Below, piece by piece: positions 23,673 to 34,543 of a DNA stretch of 64,000 bases (within the stretch, counting starts at the first letter, position 1; each line of letters begins with the position of its first letter). The position numbers were made by a program, and so were the translations under genes. The DNA comes from Plazaster borealis (Eukaryota; Echinodermata; Asteroidea; Forcipulatida; Labidiasteridae), in the NCBI GenBank assembly GCA_021014325.1, contig JAJGQC010000661.1:186001-250000 (forward strand). The letters run 5' to 3'. The notes beneath the pieces are model-generated. The model searched no databases. It was not told the DNA's origin and worked only from the letters and a program-made list of their open reading frames with translations.

Positions 23673-24095
23673 AATTGGTTAGGATCAGGTTGTGCGACGA
23701 ACTCAATTGCGAAAAGGGACTTGGACACATGCATCCGGCATGTGGGGTCCTACCCCGGCCAGGGTCCTTTGTGGCGTTGGTGGTTGATCTTAAAGATGCA
23801 TGAGGCTCCTCCCGCGGCGAGGATGTCCTGATGTTATCACAGTTGGTCGGCCAAACGGGGTAGTTCCTAGCCATGTGGGCTAGGGACGGCGTTACTAAGG
23901 TAGGGGACGGATGCCCTGTTTACAGGGTGTGCGCGGACTGGACGCTCTGAATGGAACAGAGTACGAAGGCCCCCTCGATCACTGAAAGCGTTGTTTTTTT
24001 GGGGCTGGTATCCTGGGACCTGCTCGTGGTGGCCCTGCTTAGACTAACCTTACCAGGATGATGATGGCAAAATTTCAGTGATTGAATTAAACTTA
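23673..24095 (+). repeat. LINE-3'-related repeat segment
   Basis: Begins with AATTGCGAAAAGGGACTTGG and ACACATGCAT, shared with every unit of the 5.8-14.2 kb array, but then diverges into GC-rich sequence absent from the array (GGGGTCCTACCCCGGCC). The part from about 23930 matches the minus strand of 26475-26640 (ATCCTGGGACCTGCTCG). It is probably a longer remnant of the 3' region that seeded the satellite. No RNA gene was recognised. Confidence 0.6.
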
Positions 24096-24286
24096 TACAT
24101 TATAAAATATTATACTCTTTCCAAAATAACCCATTTATTATTGTACAAAGACGTGGCAGACTGCCCCTGTTTTACAATTTCCTGAAAACGTGAACATGTT
24201 GATCTATTGAAAAATACAGTTGCACGTTGCGCCTTTGATTAACCCAATTAAAAACAAAACAAATAATAATTGAACAATTGATCAAG

Positions 24287-24881
24287 AGAGGGCGCTAAAA
24301 TCAATCATTCGACAGAATAGCGGGTTAAAGTACAACTTTTGGGTACCATTGGAACAATCCATGTAAAAACTTTAAATCTTTTAGTCTTGCACTTTACTGA
24401 CTATAGAGGGTGCAGAAGTCGCTATAGCAATTAAATTATTATAGAGGGCGCTTTATAGAATTTGTAGGGTTATTCAAGACGCATTTTTCTTGCAATTTAA
24501 TGCTTACGGAGGGCGCTTTGTTAGTCTTTTTCAAAGGTGCTTTAGATGTACATGTCTTGCATTTAAAGGACTATAGAGGGTGCTTTTACATAATTGTTAT
24601 TCTTTTTTCAAGGCGCTTCAGACACTATATCTTTTAATTACATTATTTTAGAGTGTTCTTTATATATTTTTAATCTTGATTCTAGAGGGAGTTATATCAC
24701 TTGTTCTACTTCAGATATGTGTTATGCTATTTATTGCCTATAGAGGGCGGTATTTCACCTGAAAACAAAATTTACTTCACTCAGTCCCAGTGCCTGACAA
24801 AAGAGACGATACTATAGTATTGGGCTCAAGCAAACTATTTTGGACTACATGTATTGCACCAAAAGCGTCAATAGAGGGCAC
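24287..24881 (+). promoter_or_regulatory. Cluster of AGAGGGCGC-type motifs
   Basis: Eight copies or near copies of (T)AGAGGG(C/T)G at about 24287, 24405, 24443, 24508, 24575, 24684, 24742 and 24872, all in the same orientation in otherwise AT-rich sequence. The core resembles the zinc-finger factor CTCF consensus (AGRKGGCR). The sites may instead be parts of decayed repeats. Binding is inference. Confidence 0.35.
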
Positions 24882-25671
24882 CCATAATGAGTCATACTTG
24901 AAGCCAGCCACAGTACAGTGTTGGCTGATTGTTTCATTTTAGCACCCTCTCTTGAAACCCAAACTTTGACTTATGTCAATAAACAGTGGCTACCATTGAG
25001 TGCAACAATTAAGTGAAGCCATGGCATTTTCTGCAAACAATCTTATTCTGCCAAAAGTTAATACAATTTTTCATAAATCGCAAGTTTCCACTTGAGACCT
25101 GGCCATAAATTTACGGTGTTATACTTCAAAATGTACTAAACCGTTAGTTCAATTTGAAATTGCCATGTTTCTTAAATTGATTGTTTGTTTCAATGGTGAC
25201 CCTAAACCAAAATTGTACTCGGAGGCAAGAAATAAAACAAAGAATCCCAACAAAATATGTTTTATTGAGCAACTTCAAATAAAATAAACAGACCACCAAT
25301 CAACATCAGTATGCAGTCCTAGTTCCAAAGCCTGCTAATTAACGGTATGCTTTCTTTTAAGAAGCGCAAATTCATGCCAAGCTAATTCTGTAGTTTTCAT
25401 CACCATTCTTTCTTAAAATTGTAGAAGTTTTAAGAATTTTCAAGAAATTTCACGGCAAATTTATAAAAATTTATGGCTTCCAAATCTGCATCATACTCCC
25501 TGTATATGTTTTAAAATTAGGTTCTATTGACAAACAACAAAATGTTTCAAACATTTTTTTTTTTTTTGTTGTTGGATTATTCATATGTGCAAAGGTGCAA
25601 CCGAATTTTTCAATAGATCAACTTGTTTGCTTTTTAGGGAAATTGTAAAAAGGGCACGATTTGATAATGGT
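24882..25671. other. No gene recognised
   Basis: AT-rich, with a T-run near 25552-25567. AATAAA-type sequences near 25231 and 25280 are not tied to any exon I can see. Confidence 0.5.
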
Positions 25672-26035
25672 GTGTCGTATGGCCGAGCGGTTTAGAGCAT
25701 CGAATTCAAGTTCTGGTGGTTAAGTTATCAGGGTGTGGGTTCGAATCCCGGGTCATGACACTTGTGTCCTTGAGCAAGACACTTAACTATATTTTCTTCT
25801 CTTCACCCAGGGGTATGAATGGGTACCTGCGAGGGTAGAGGTCGATATTGTGTTTGAAAAAGCCTTCAGAGCGCCCCGGCAGCCCAGGGCTGTATACTCC
25901 CTAGGGAGCTGAGAAAGATTAAAGGAATGTTATTGGCCCAATGACCAGGGCAATAATGTAAAGCGCATTGATACGTTTTGTAAAAAATGCGCTGTATAAG
26001 AACTTTTATTATAATTATTATTATTATAGTGCACT
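25672..26035 (+). repeat. tRNA-Leu-derived SINE
   Basis: 25672-25761 folds as a class II tRNA: acceptor stem GTGTCGT pairs with ATGACAC with one G-T wobble, A box TGGCCGAGCGG, B box GGTTCGAATCC, and anticodon arm TTCAAGTTCTGG, close to tRNA-Leu(CAA). The match continues into a SINE body (CCTTGAGCAAGACACTTAAC, GAATGGGTACCTGCGAGG, as in other metazoan SINEs with a conserved central domain). It ends in a LINE-like tail (GCGCTGTATAAG) and ATT repeats. The body and tail make this a SINE rather than a tRNA gene. Confidence 0.85.
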
Positions 26036-27200
26036 AATGAAATGCATTCAATATTTGTTTCATATGCACACACATAGATCTTTGTCATTTGTTTCACAAT
26101 AAACACAAAATAGCCACAACTCATCCACCCACACTCTGCAAGGCTTAGTTGCGAAGTGTCCCAATCATCCTACATTTAATCAAGATAGGACTTGATCCTG
26201 TAATACATTTTGGAGCGTCATGCGTCGCAGCAGTAAATACATGGCAAAATAAAGTATGACATGTGATGCGTGGTCCACCAATCAAATGACAATTGATCTA
26301 TGTGTGCGGTATATACAAAAGCTTAACTGCCATGTTTATGTAATAGTTAATGGGTCAATTTAAAAAAATAGTTGGCATAATCTTAAAATTAAATCTACAA
26401 ATATTTTATACTGTATATTTAAGCATATCGAGGTAGACGTATAAGTGCACCATTGCAAGCAGTCTAACTCAATCACTGAATTTAGCCACCATCATCCTGT
26501 TAAGGTAAGTCTATTATAGCAGGGCCACTACGAGCAGGTCCCAGGATACGAGCCCCATTCGCTTTCACAAATCTCCGGGGCCTTCATTAATTTCAGAGCC
26601 TCTAAGAGATTACAATCATAAGCGGAGGACAGGGTTAATCAAAGTCAATAATTATTTTCTTCTTTCAAATCAATCATCATTCAATAATACATAACAATTT
26701 GTTGCACCTTTTAAAATGTGAAAATTAAGATACTCTACTCTCGTGCAGGTGTACCGTACATGAGATATTGGAAAATGTTATTGTTTCTAGTGCTTTCATT
26801 CAAACTTGCTTTAAGGTGTTCATATATTTTTAACTTTTACATGTTCTGTTAAATTTGTAACTTGCCATGCTTGGCAAGATATAAGATAAGATTCCTAACC
26901 ACGTTTCTTCAAGATATTTTTAATTTCGAAAGTGATTATTTGTACAATTATACTAAGCAAGTATGATGTAAAAATATTTCAAATAAATTGCATTTTTAAC
27001 AAGATACATGCAAAGGAGTTATGCTAAAAGGAAAGTTAGTTTTTCATACAAATCTGTAAGTAACCACTCATCTGAGTTACTGGTGCTTTCATGGAGTCCC
27101 CATAATTGGTTGTGTATAGTGATCTTTGATGTGTGTGAACTATTGTGTGCTGCAAAAACAGCCCACTATACCATGGTAACTAAAAACCATGCACCAGGAT
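26036..27200. other. No gene; inverted copy of the 23.9-kb repeat
   Basis: 26475-26640 is, on the minus strand, a diverged copy of 23930-24095. The rest is AT-rich sequence without recognised exons. The open frame at 27008-27208 has no family resemblance. Confidence 0.5.
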
Positions 27201-27294
27201 TAACATAGCCTTCTTTTGCTTCAGCCTTGAATCTCTATATTTTGATGGGAGCACTGTCTTGGATGGGTAGATCTCATTGGATATAGAGCCTTTC
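27200..27294 (-). other. Exon-like module A
   Basis: On the minus strand, AATTCCCTTTCAG (a good 3' splice site) precedes AAAGGCTCTATATCCAATGA and GATCTACCCATCC. The module resembles B (27849-27961) and C (28761-28846). The first frame stays open for about 36 codons. No convincing 5' splice site and no recognised protein family. Confidence 0.3.
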
Positions 27295-27848
27295 TGAAAG
27301 GGAATTAAAGAAACAGAAATAATATTTAAAACAATTAAATGTGATCGTTTGAACTCAACACTTTAACAATAATAATGTTGCTGAAAGTAGTACAGGTAAT
27401 TTATTTATTTATTTTAAGTTAAAGAGTTGTGATTATTGCAAGCAAGATAAATTTATCATTAGAATTAGTAGAATCAAGGATTTAAAGGATATATGTATAT
27501 TTTTTCAACTTCCTACAAGTGATTTTTTTTTACGAGTGATTTTTTTGTTTTATGAGGCAAAAACCAACCTTTAAAATGTCATGATCATGCGGAAACCTTT
27601 CAGTGTTTTTGAGGGTAATTGACACCCCACATGGAAAGTTATTCAACGGGAAAAACAAATTGTGCTTTTCGGTTATTAAACACAATTAGGAAACTCGGCT
27701 TGAGACTTCCTCTCATCTGGGTAAGGATGTGTTCCTGTGGGTCTCCAGAGCTAATGTTTGTGGCATGTAGTGTGTGAAACATTTAATGTACATTGCCGCA
27801 GAAGGTGCCCAATATATGATAACAAAAATCAACACCAATATTACATAC

Positions 27849-27961
27849 TTTCGTATCAGCCATGAACACTGTGTGATACAACAAGACTTGGCTGGTAAAG
27901 GGTGCTTGGAGCTCACAGACATCTACTTCGGGTAGATCTCAATGGGGAAGGGCACGCCTTT
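27849..27961 (-). other. Exon-like module B
   Basis: Bounded on the minus strand by an acceptor (GTTTGCATTTAG) and a strong donor (GATACGAAA|GTATGTAAT). It shares AAAGGC, GAGATCTACC and TAGATGT with its neighbours. All three frames contain stops, so it would be a terminal or untranslated exon, or a pseudo-exon. Confidence 0.3.
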
Positions 27962-28330
27962 CTAAATGCAAACAATTGTTAAAGATATTTTTAATTTAAC
28001 AGGTGATGTATAACTTGTTTAGAAAGTACACATTGTCAAAAATCATATTAATCTCACAAAGAAGAGTTCTAATTGGATAAAATCTTTAAAAAAAACCCTC
28101 ATTATCTGCATTAGAAATTGTGTTTAGAAACTACTTTCGTTTCTTTTTGAAACAGAAATTATCTAAAGAGCTTTATTAGATAATTACTAACAATTCATAT
28201 AGTTAATAGTTTATTGATACTTAGTATAACTGTGTAATTACTGTAATAATCTGGAAATGTTTTCATTAATTCAAGAATCTTAAATTTGGGATTTAAACCC
28301 GCTCTACAAGTCTTTGTGTGTCAAACTATA

Positions 28331-28684
28331 TTAAAGGCATCGTACACGTTTGGTAATGACTCTGATAATTAATGGCAATAAAAACTTACTTGGTAAGAAG
28401 TACAGCAGCTGTGGATAGTGTAATGCATTTTAAGAAACTTTTCACTTCGAAGTGCTGCGGTTATGGAAAAACATCACTTTTTATCCCCAAAACATTTGAA
28501 TTAGAGTGTGTATTCCAATGCAGACTATTCTTTCTGCGTGGACATAACCGCTCCAGATTTTCGACAATATCTCAAAACCGCTACCACACCTTTTGAAATG
28601 AAATTTTTACGGTATATATCTACAACTATATAGGTTTGAAACAAACAATAGGCTCCAATTACCAAACGTGTACAATGCCTTTAA
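28331..28684. mobile_element. TTAA MITE (ACACGTTTGG family), complete
   Basis: Left end TTAAAGGCATCGTACACGTT and right end AACGTGTACAATGCCTTTAA, with TTAA at both borders. The 74-codon frame inside (28372-28596) is a by-product. The core differs from the 57.5-kb copies, so this is a divergent subfamily. Confidence 0.85.
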
Positions 28685-28760
28685 AGGAAAGTTGTGCTAA
28701 AATTTGTTTTAAAAATCAGAGAATGCAAAATGATCAATTGCATAAAACTATCCTGTTTAC

Positions 28761-28846
28761 CTTTTACTGAAGAGAAGCTCCATTATCATAGGCTGGTCTT
28801 GAACATCTATTTGTTGGTAGGTAGAGATCTGTTTGGAGAAGCCTTA
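28761..28846 (-). other. Exon-like module C
   Basis: On the minus strand, a TTGTTTGTATGCAG acceptor precedes TAAGGCTTCTCCAAACAGAT and the module ends at CAGTAAAAG|GTAAAC. It resembles module B in its middle (TAGATGTTC). No coding frame is supported. Confidence 0.3.
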
Positions 28847-29119
28847 CTGCATACAAACAAGATGCACATTATTTGCAAATAAATGTTTGGAAATACTAGC
28901 CATAATTAAAACACTATGTTTTGGAAGTATTTTACCTCATGCACAATTCCAACATGATCGGATGAATATGCTGGATGGGATACTTTAGTAACTGAGACAT
29001 GTTAGGTTTACCATGTTACAATGCGGTCTTTGCTTTAATTAAGAGGCCCCCACCCCCACCACCCCACCATTACTATTACTGTCGCAGTATACAGGAACAT
29101 CTTATGTTTGCATTTTAAT

Positions 29120-29193
29120 CTTAAATTTGTGATATAAATTATGTTTTAAATTAAATCTTAAATTTGTGATATAAATTATGTTTTAAATTAAAT
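29120..29193. repeat. 37-bp tandem duplication
   Basis: Two adjacent identical copies of a 37-bp unit starting CTTAAATTTGTGATATAAAT, at 29120 and 29157. A recent local slippage. Confidence 0.8.
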
Positions 29194-30149
29194 CTGTGTG
29201 AGTCAAACTATTGAATGAGAGTTATGACAAATTTATTGTTAGTCCAATAGACCTTTATCGCAAATACTGCCTGGTTGATTTCACGTGATGGTCGGAAAGG
29301 CACTGTGGGGAGGAAACGGAGGCGGATACAGGTGGGGGGCCCTCAAAAGGCCAAAAGGTTAGAGCTTCCGGGGGCTTCGCTCCTGGACCCCCATCGGGGC
29401 TTCACCCCTAGACCCCACCATCTGTACTAAAATTTCCCAGTAAATTTAGAAGAGCGAAATGGATCAGAAGTACTTAAAAAGTGTGTCTATTTCTCTGTTT
29501 AGGCACACAGAGGCTTCATTTTTCGCACCTCAAAAGTTTGTCTATTTCTCTATTTTTTGTTAATTATATTGAAAATTGCACTATCATATCGTTTGTCTCA
29601 CCATGGAGGAAGGATCCTCCTCACCAACACTTTTGTTGTCCCTGAATAATTATTAATTGCAGCCTGCGTTTTGATTTTATAACTCAGGATGGCTGATTCA
29701 ATGACTCCCAACTCGAAAATGTTGTTTAAATAATGATCTTCCTAAAACAAAATTGGTTAAAGTGGTCAGATATTGCATGAGATCGCACCACAGAGCATCT
29801 AGAATCCTAACTGTTTCGGAGCATTTAAGCGGGCCCCGAAACCAATGTCGTTAGGGCTTCGCGTTACGCGCTCTCAGACGCCACAAATTGCATTCACCAT
29901 TTGCTGCTTGTTACATTTTCACGCCCCCCCCCCCCCCCCCGTTTGGAAAATCCTGGATGCGCCCCTGGGAAAAAATGCAGGTATTCTGGCCTTTTCCTAA
30001 TTCCCACTGTGCCATTCAACCATTTTGTGAAAAAATCAACCAGGCAGTATTTGCAATAAGGTCTTTGAGTAATCCAGGCAACCCCAGTCTCAGACCTATA
30101 AGACCTAGCTTTATTTGGTTTCTAAACACTTTTTGCCTAAATGTTAGTG

Positions 30150-30483
30150 TTAAAGGTATCGTACACGTTTCATAATGACTCAAAACAAATATTAGCATAA
30201 AAACTTAATTGGAACCAAGCAACGGAGAGCTGTTGATAGTATAAAACATTGTAGGAAACGACCCCCCCCCCCCGAAGTAACGTAGTTTTTGAGAAAGAGG
30301 TAATTTCTCACTAGCACACAAATTTGTACAACAAGGGTGTAAGTTTCTTTCATCATTTTCTTGCAACTTCCTTTACCAATTGATCCCAAATTTTCACAGG
30401 CGTGTTATTTTATGCATATGTTGGGATACACCAAGTGAGAACTCTGGTCTTTGACAATTTCCAAACGTGTTCAGTGCCTTTAA
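30150..30483. mobile_element. TTAA MITE (ACACGTTTGG family), complete
   Basis: TTAAAGGTATCGTACACG at the left and CGTGTTCAGTGCCTTTAA at the right, with TTAA at both borders. The body is close to the 57.5-kb copies. A C-run at about 30263 replaces part of the core. Confidence 0.85.
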
Positions 30484-30848
30484 TGAAAAGTGGCTACTCG
30501 CAAAGCACCGTGTAATCCGTGATTAATTTCCCATTTTCAAACCACAGGTTGTCGAACAGATGTCGTTTTAATTATTCAAAAGAAGTAGATGAAACAATTT
30601 AGAAACAAAACATAGGCTTATGCAGTAAAGGGACATGCAATGCTTTCTTGTTATAGGCCTGCCCAACTTGTCACTAATTCTGAGAAATTGAGACATTGGT
30701 CGTGTTACTAAGTCTTACCCTGCAAAATACCAAACGCTCACTGAACCCTATTTCATGCAAGCCAACGTCACTAGTGGTTTTAAACTTTTAAACTTATGAC
30801 CAGTTTGTTCTAAGTGTGTGGTTTTTTGTGTTTTTTTGAGAAAGTGTT

Positions 30849-31240
30849 TGGCAACAATTACAGACATACCAGAGATATAACCCTAACCCCTGAGAAATAC
30901 TGGCTTTATACAGGAAATTCGTGTAAACATTGTCACTTGTCAGTAACACTAAAAAAAAAAAGATCAGTCATACACCCGTCGACTTGTCTTGTCTTGCGGC
31001 CCGACCAGCCGGCCACCTGGCATGGCCTGGCCGCCGCACGCACGCGCGTAATGGACGCCTGGCGTGGGGATTTTTAGCAAGAGAAGTACATAGTGCACTA
31101 TGAAGTTCACGCAAAAAAAAAAAAAAATACAAAAATACCAGAGAAATAACTCTAACCCTGAGAAATACAGGATTTATACAGGAAATTCGTGCAATGGTCA
31201 GTAACGGAGATCAGTCATTCACCCGTCGACTTGTCTTGGC
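30849..31240. repeat. Direct duplication of about 115-125 bp
   Basis: 30849-30992 and 31125-31240 share CCAGAGA(T/A)ATAAC, TTTATACAGGAAATTCGTG and ATCAGTCAT plus CACCCGTCGACTTGTCTTG. They are separated by a CG-rich stretch and an A-run. Confidence 0.6.
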
Positions 31241-31317
31241 ACTCCGTCGAGTTGTCTCACTGAAGACTTGTCAAGCTGTCGAGTTGTCTGACCCGTCGAG
31301 TTGTCTGATCCGTCGAG
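31219..31317. repeat. CCGTCGAGTTGTC minisatellite
   Basis: Four or five degenerate copies of (C)CGTCGAGTTGTCTGA in tandem. The hAT-like element at 31318 sits in this repeat, and a further copy continues at 32564-32600. Confidence 0.7.
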
Positions 31318-31510
31318 CAGTGGCGTAACTAGACATTTTCATTTGGGGGCAAGTGGGGGCAAAGATTAAATTTGGGGGGGCCAAAGAAGTGCAAGATTAT
31401 CATTAAATATGTTAACTGATAGTTGATACACACCAGCTGATACACACCAATGCAGTTCTAAAACAGTCTACATAGTTTGCAGGTAACAAAAGATTGCAAA
31501 AACAACCAAA

Positions 31511-31957
31511 TCGTCACTGTTTTCACGAAGAGGCAGTTTAGGCCATTCCATGTTTGGAGAAATCCACGTTTGAAGTTAAGCTATTTTTGAAATCACTGTT
31601 TCGGACACTATTTTTATTGAAACGCTGACATTTTTCCAAGCATAAAAGTGGAAATCTTAAATCATGCATGTCTGTTGCTATTTTAATTACAATTAGTTTA
31701 ATTATTGAGTAATGAACTGTTAAACACAAGTTTCCCTTCGTGAAAACTTCAAAACGAGGTCTGTGTGGAGCGCGTCGTGTACAAACCAATGCGTAAACGA
31801 CGAGTGCCTGTTCGTGAAAACTAAAATTTATGTAGGTCATACAAATTGTCCCTTCGTGAAAACTGAAAACGCAGAGTAGCCTTTGTTGGCACCGTGCCAG
31901 CGCTATGTACTTCAATGTAACAACTGGCAAATCTAAATGTGGCTGTTCGTGAAAACG
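31511..31957. mobile_element. Nested copy of the TTTTCACGAA TIR family
   Basis: The left side CGTCACTGTTTTCACGAAGA resembles the ends of the elements at 12854 and 39429. Four inverse motifs (CTTCGTGAAAAC or TGTTCGTGAAAAC) follow at about 31733, 31808, 31851 and 31944. The right terminal GTGACG is not intact. The 140-codon minus-strand frame here is not a recognised gene. Confidence 0.6.
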
Positions 31958-32113
31958 CAAAACCGATAGTTTGGGAAAATGTTCCTTGTGCCAATTAGTG
32001 TAATTAGAAAAGTATAACGTGTTATCACTTGAAGCTTGGGGAAAATGTTGATGTCAATAGTAACATTCAAAATATGTAAAAACATTGATTTGCCAAAATG
32101 CATGATTTTTTCA

Positions 32114-32240
32114 GAAATTTCATGGCTCTGCTTACCGTGGAATTCTGCGCTTACGCCCAGCTGCGTCCCATAGAAATACACATGTTACAATGCGCGTCAG
32201 CGCAAAATTATTTGGTAAGCAGTGCCATGAAATTGGGCCC
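32114..32240. mobile_element. GGGCCC-type MITE, short copy
   Basis: AAATTTCATGGCTCTGCTTAC at the left (first G-run lost) and GTAAGCAGTGCCATGAAATT with GGGCCC at the right. It is nested inside the hAT-like element. Confidence 0.7.
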
Positions 32241-32866
32241 AGACCACCACGTATTAAACTGAACTTTGTGACTTCCTGCACTCTCTGTAACCGCAAAACC
32301 ACAACATTTACTGCCAATACGATCGCGCGCACGTTTCCATGCATTTGTCGGCATGACTGCGTTATAGTCCACATACTGATATGAATAAAAGTTTTACTTT
32401 TTACGGCAGCATTTTATGCAGCCTTAAACGATTTATATATTATAAGAATACACTTTTCTGTGATTTCATATGGGGGGGCAAGAGGGGTGGGGGGTAAGGG
32501 TTCTGAGCGGGGGGGGCGCAGGCCCCTCCCCCTGCCCCCCCCCCCCCTCTGGTGACGGCACTGCCGTCGAGTTATCCGACTAGCGAGTTGTCCGCCGGAC
32601 GAGTAGTCTTAACGTAACTCCCAACCTCGTTCCCATGGTGTAAGATCTCGCCCCGCTATTTTGTTTTCTTTCTTTGGCCCTTTTCGAATCCACGGCGTTG
32701 GCTTTGGATTCGGCTTCAGGCTCCGTTCTCTCGTCTGAATCCCTGAACCAAGAGCCCGACAAGCGCCCTACTAGCGCTCGAATTATATTAACAAGCGTGC
32801 CGCAAATCAGTCACTTTTGGGAGCCAATCGGCGTTGATTTTCAGTGTTTCCCTCCCAGGGGTTAGT

Positions 32867-32931
32867 GAGGAGAGGTATCGATACGGCGCGCTGCCCATGG
32901 TAGCGAGACTGTGAGGAGAGGTATCGATACG
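32867..32931. promoter_or_regulatory. Two GTATCGATAC palindromes in a CG-rich patch
   Basis: A direct repeat GTGAGGAGAGGTATCGATAC occurs twice, 44 bp apart, in GC-richer sequence. TATCGATA is the DRE core bound by DREF/ZBED-type factors in insects. With no gene attached, a regulatory role is speculative. It could be the old promoter of the surrounding transposon. Confidence 0.3.
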
Positions 32932-33445
32932 CGAGGCTGTCGCTCACGCGACTTCTTGCGAGTACACAAAATGGCATGGGTTCAGGGGCCCGCCTACATG
33001 CTCCGAAACAGTTAGGATTCTAGATGCTCTGTGGTGCGATCTCATGCAGGATCTGACCACTTTAACCAATTTTGTTTTTGCAAAATCATTATTTAATCAT
33101 CATTTTCGAGTTGGGAGTCATTGAATCAGCCATCCTGAGTTATAAAATAAAAATGCAGTCTACAATTAATATTTATTTAGGGACAAAAAAGTGTTGGGTG
33201 AGGAGGATCCTTCCTCCATGGTGAGACAAACGATATGATAGTGCAATTTTCAATATAATTAACCAAAAACAGAGAAATAGAAACACTTTTTAAGCACTTC
33301 TGATCCATTTTACTCTTCTAAATTTACTGGGAAATGTTACTGTAACATTAATGGTGGGGTCTAGGGGTGAAGCCCCGATGGGGGTCCAGGGGGCGAAGCC
33401 CCTGGCGGAAGCTCGTAGCTTTTGGCCTTTTGAGGGGTGAAAAAT

Positions 33446-34079
33446 CAAGCCTCTGTTTGCCTAAAACAGAGAAATAGACACACTTTTTATAAGCGCTTTT
33501 GATCCATATCAATCTTCTAATTTTACTCAAAGAAAATTGTAATACCACAAATCTCACGTTTGGATCTGGTCGCTGCATTATCTGGTTTAATGCATATTCA
33601 CATACTCACTAGTGCATGTTCAAATTCAAGCTAACTGTCGTATTATCCCGGACAAATTGGCACATCAGGTTTCGAATGTTACGTTACTGTTGCAAATCTA
33701 AACAATTACAAGTGACATATCACGAAAGATTCATTTTGGTAGAAAGAAAAAATGTGAATGGTATAGAATGACAAAGAAATCCATCCTGCCTCTGGAGGAA
33801 AAATTTACACCACACACACTTGTGGCTAATTTTTAAACAGGCGGTAAAAAATAAAATAGAAAAGTTTTTTTTTTTGGTGGGGGGCTGACGCCCACGCCCC
33901 CCCCCCCCTGTATCCGCCCCTGCTCTCATGGATTGTAAAATTAACAATTTTGCTTCGGTTCAGGAAACTTGTAAAGTCAATGGTTGTTTATGATAGGTTC
34001 TTTCACTTTTGTCATCTTTTGATTTTCAGATAGAAAGTTTTAGGCCTATTATCCTTTTTTTAAGGCCACTTCCAGTAAC
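33446..34079. other. Right outer part of the composite element and flank
   Basis: 33446-33510 repeats, in direct order, part of the adjacent arm (CAGAGAAATAGA, CTTTTGATCCAT). The cap with long G and C runs lies at 33870-33921. No gene is recognised beyond it. Confidence 0.5.
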
Positions 34080-34400
34080 ATACATTTCCACCTCTGTGCG
34101 TAACAATACAGTAAGCGATGAAAAGAAAAAGAAAGGATGTTGATTAAAATTTGATGAATATTTCTTGTAGGGCCTATGCCATATTTCAAAGATATAAAAT
34201 GTATCAAATTTTAAGGACAACTGCTTAAGCTTAAAACAATGGGCCGATGTATAGAATATCTAAGTTATACAGGATGTTTCTACTCTAAAATACTCTATCA
34301 GAACAAGTACAAATCTTTTACTAACAAACTGTTAAGCAAACTCAGAAAAAAAATTAATGAGTTGTGATCCTGGCATGTGTTTGGAATAATATTGCTATTA
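34080..34400. repeat. Dispersed repeat shared with 54.3 kb
   Basis: GTAAGCGATGAAAA, AAAATTTGATG(A/G)ATATTTC and GATATAAAATGTATCAA, ending in TGATCCTGGCATGTGTTTGG, match 54280-54545 in the same order. Family unknown; no coding potential. Confidence 0.65.
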
Positions 34401-34477
34401 TTATTCGACCTCAACAACACAAGAACAACAAATACAACACAAGGCAATAAAAGGAAAAAAAACAGACAAAAACATAG

Positions 34478-34543
34478 CACCAAAAAAATAAATAAATAAA
34501 TAAACAATCAAACAAACAAACAAACAAACAAACAAACAAACAA
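34478..34543. repeat. AAAT and CAAA microsatellite
   Basis: Run of AAAT repeats followed by about ten CAAA repeats. The Phe/Cys-rich minus-strand frames that cross it are artefacts. Confidence 0.9.

Larger units (their letters stand above)
31318..32563. mobile_element. hAT-like non-autonomous element with 8-bp TSD
   Basis: The left end CAGTGGCGTAACTAGA and right end TCTGGTGACGGCACTG are imperfect inverted repeats of 16 bp. The flanking octamer CCGTCGAG occurs on both sides (31310-31317 and 32564-32571). An 8-bp duplication and CAGnG ends are hAT hallmarks. Because the target is itself a CCGTCGAG repeat, the octamer alone is weaker proof. G- and C-runs lie just inside the ends. No hAT transposase frame is present. 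It contains a copy of the TTTTCACGAA family and a GGGCCC-type MITE. Confidence 0.75.
29312..33921. mobile_element. Composite element with long inverted arms
   Basis: The left arm (29312-29840) and right arm (32985-33445) are inverse copies over about 450-500 bp, including CCCATCGGGGCTTCACCCCT, GGAAGGATCCTCCTCACC and CAGAGCATCTAGAATCCTAA. The outermost caps are CGGATACAGG at 29320 and CCTGTATCCGCCCCTG at 33906-33921, the form of a hAT-like CAGGGGCG end. The right side has about 440 bp between arm and cap that the left side lacks. The interior holds a TTAA MITE, a hAT-like element and other repeats. No transposase frame remains. Confidence 0.65.

Noticed and set aside
23673..24095. Small nuclear RNA gene
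   Set aside because: GC-rich hairpin-like sequence suggested an snRNA, but comparison by memory with U1, U2, U4 and U5 gave no match and part of it is repeated inversely at 26.5 kb.
31538..31960. 140-codon minus-strand open frame
   Set aside because: Coincides with the nested TTTTCACGAA element and its repeated motifs; no protein family resemblance.
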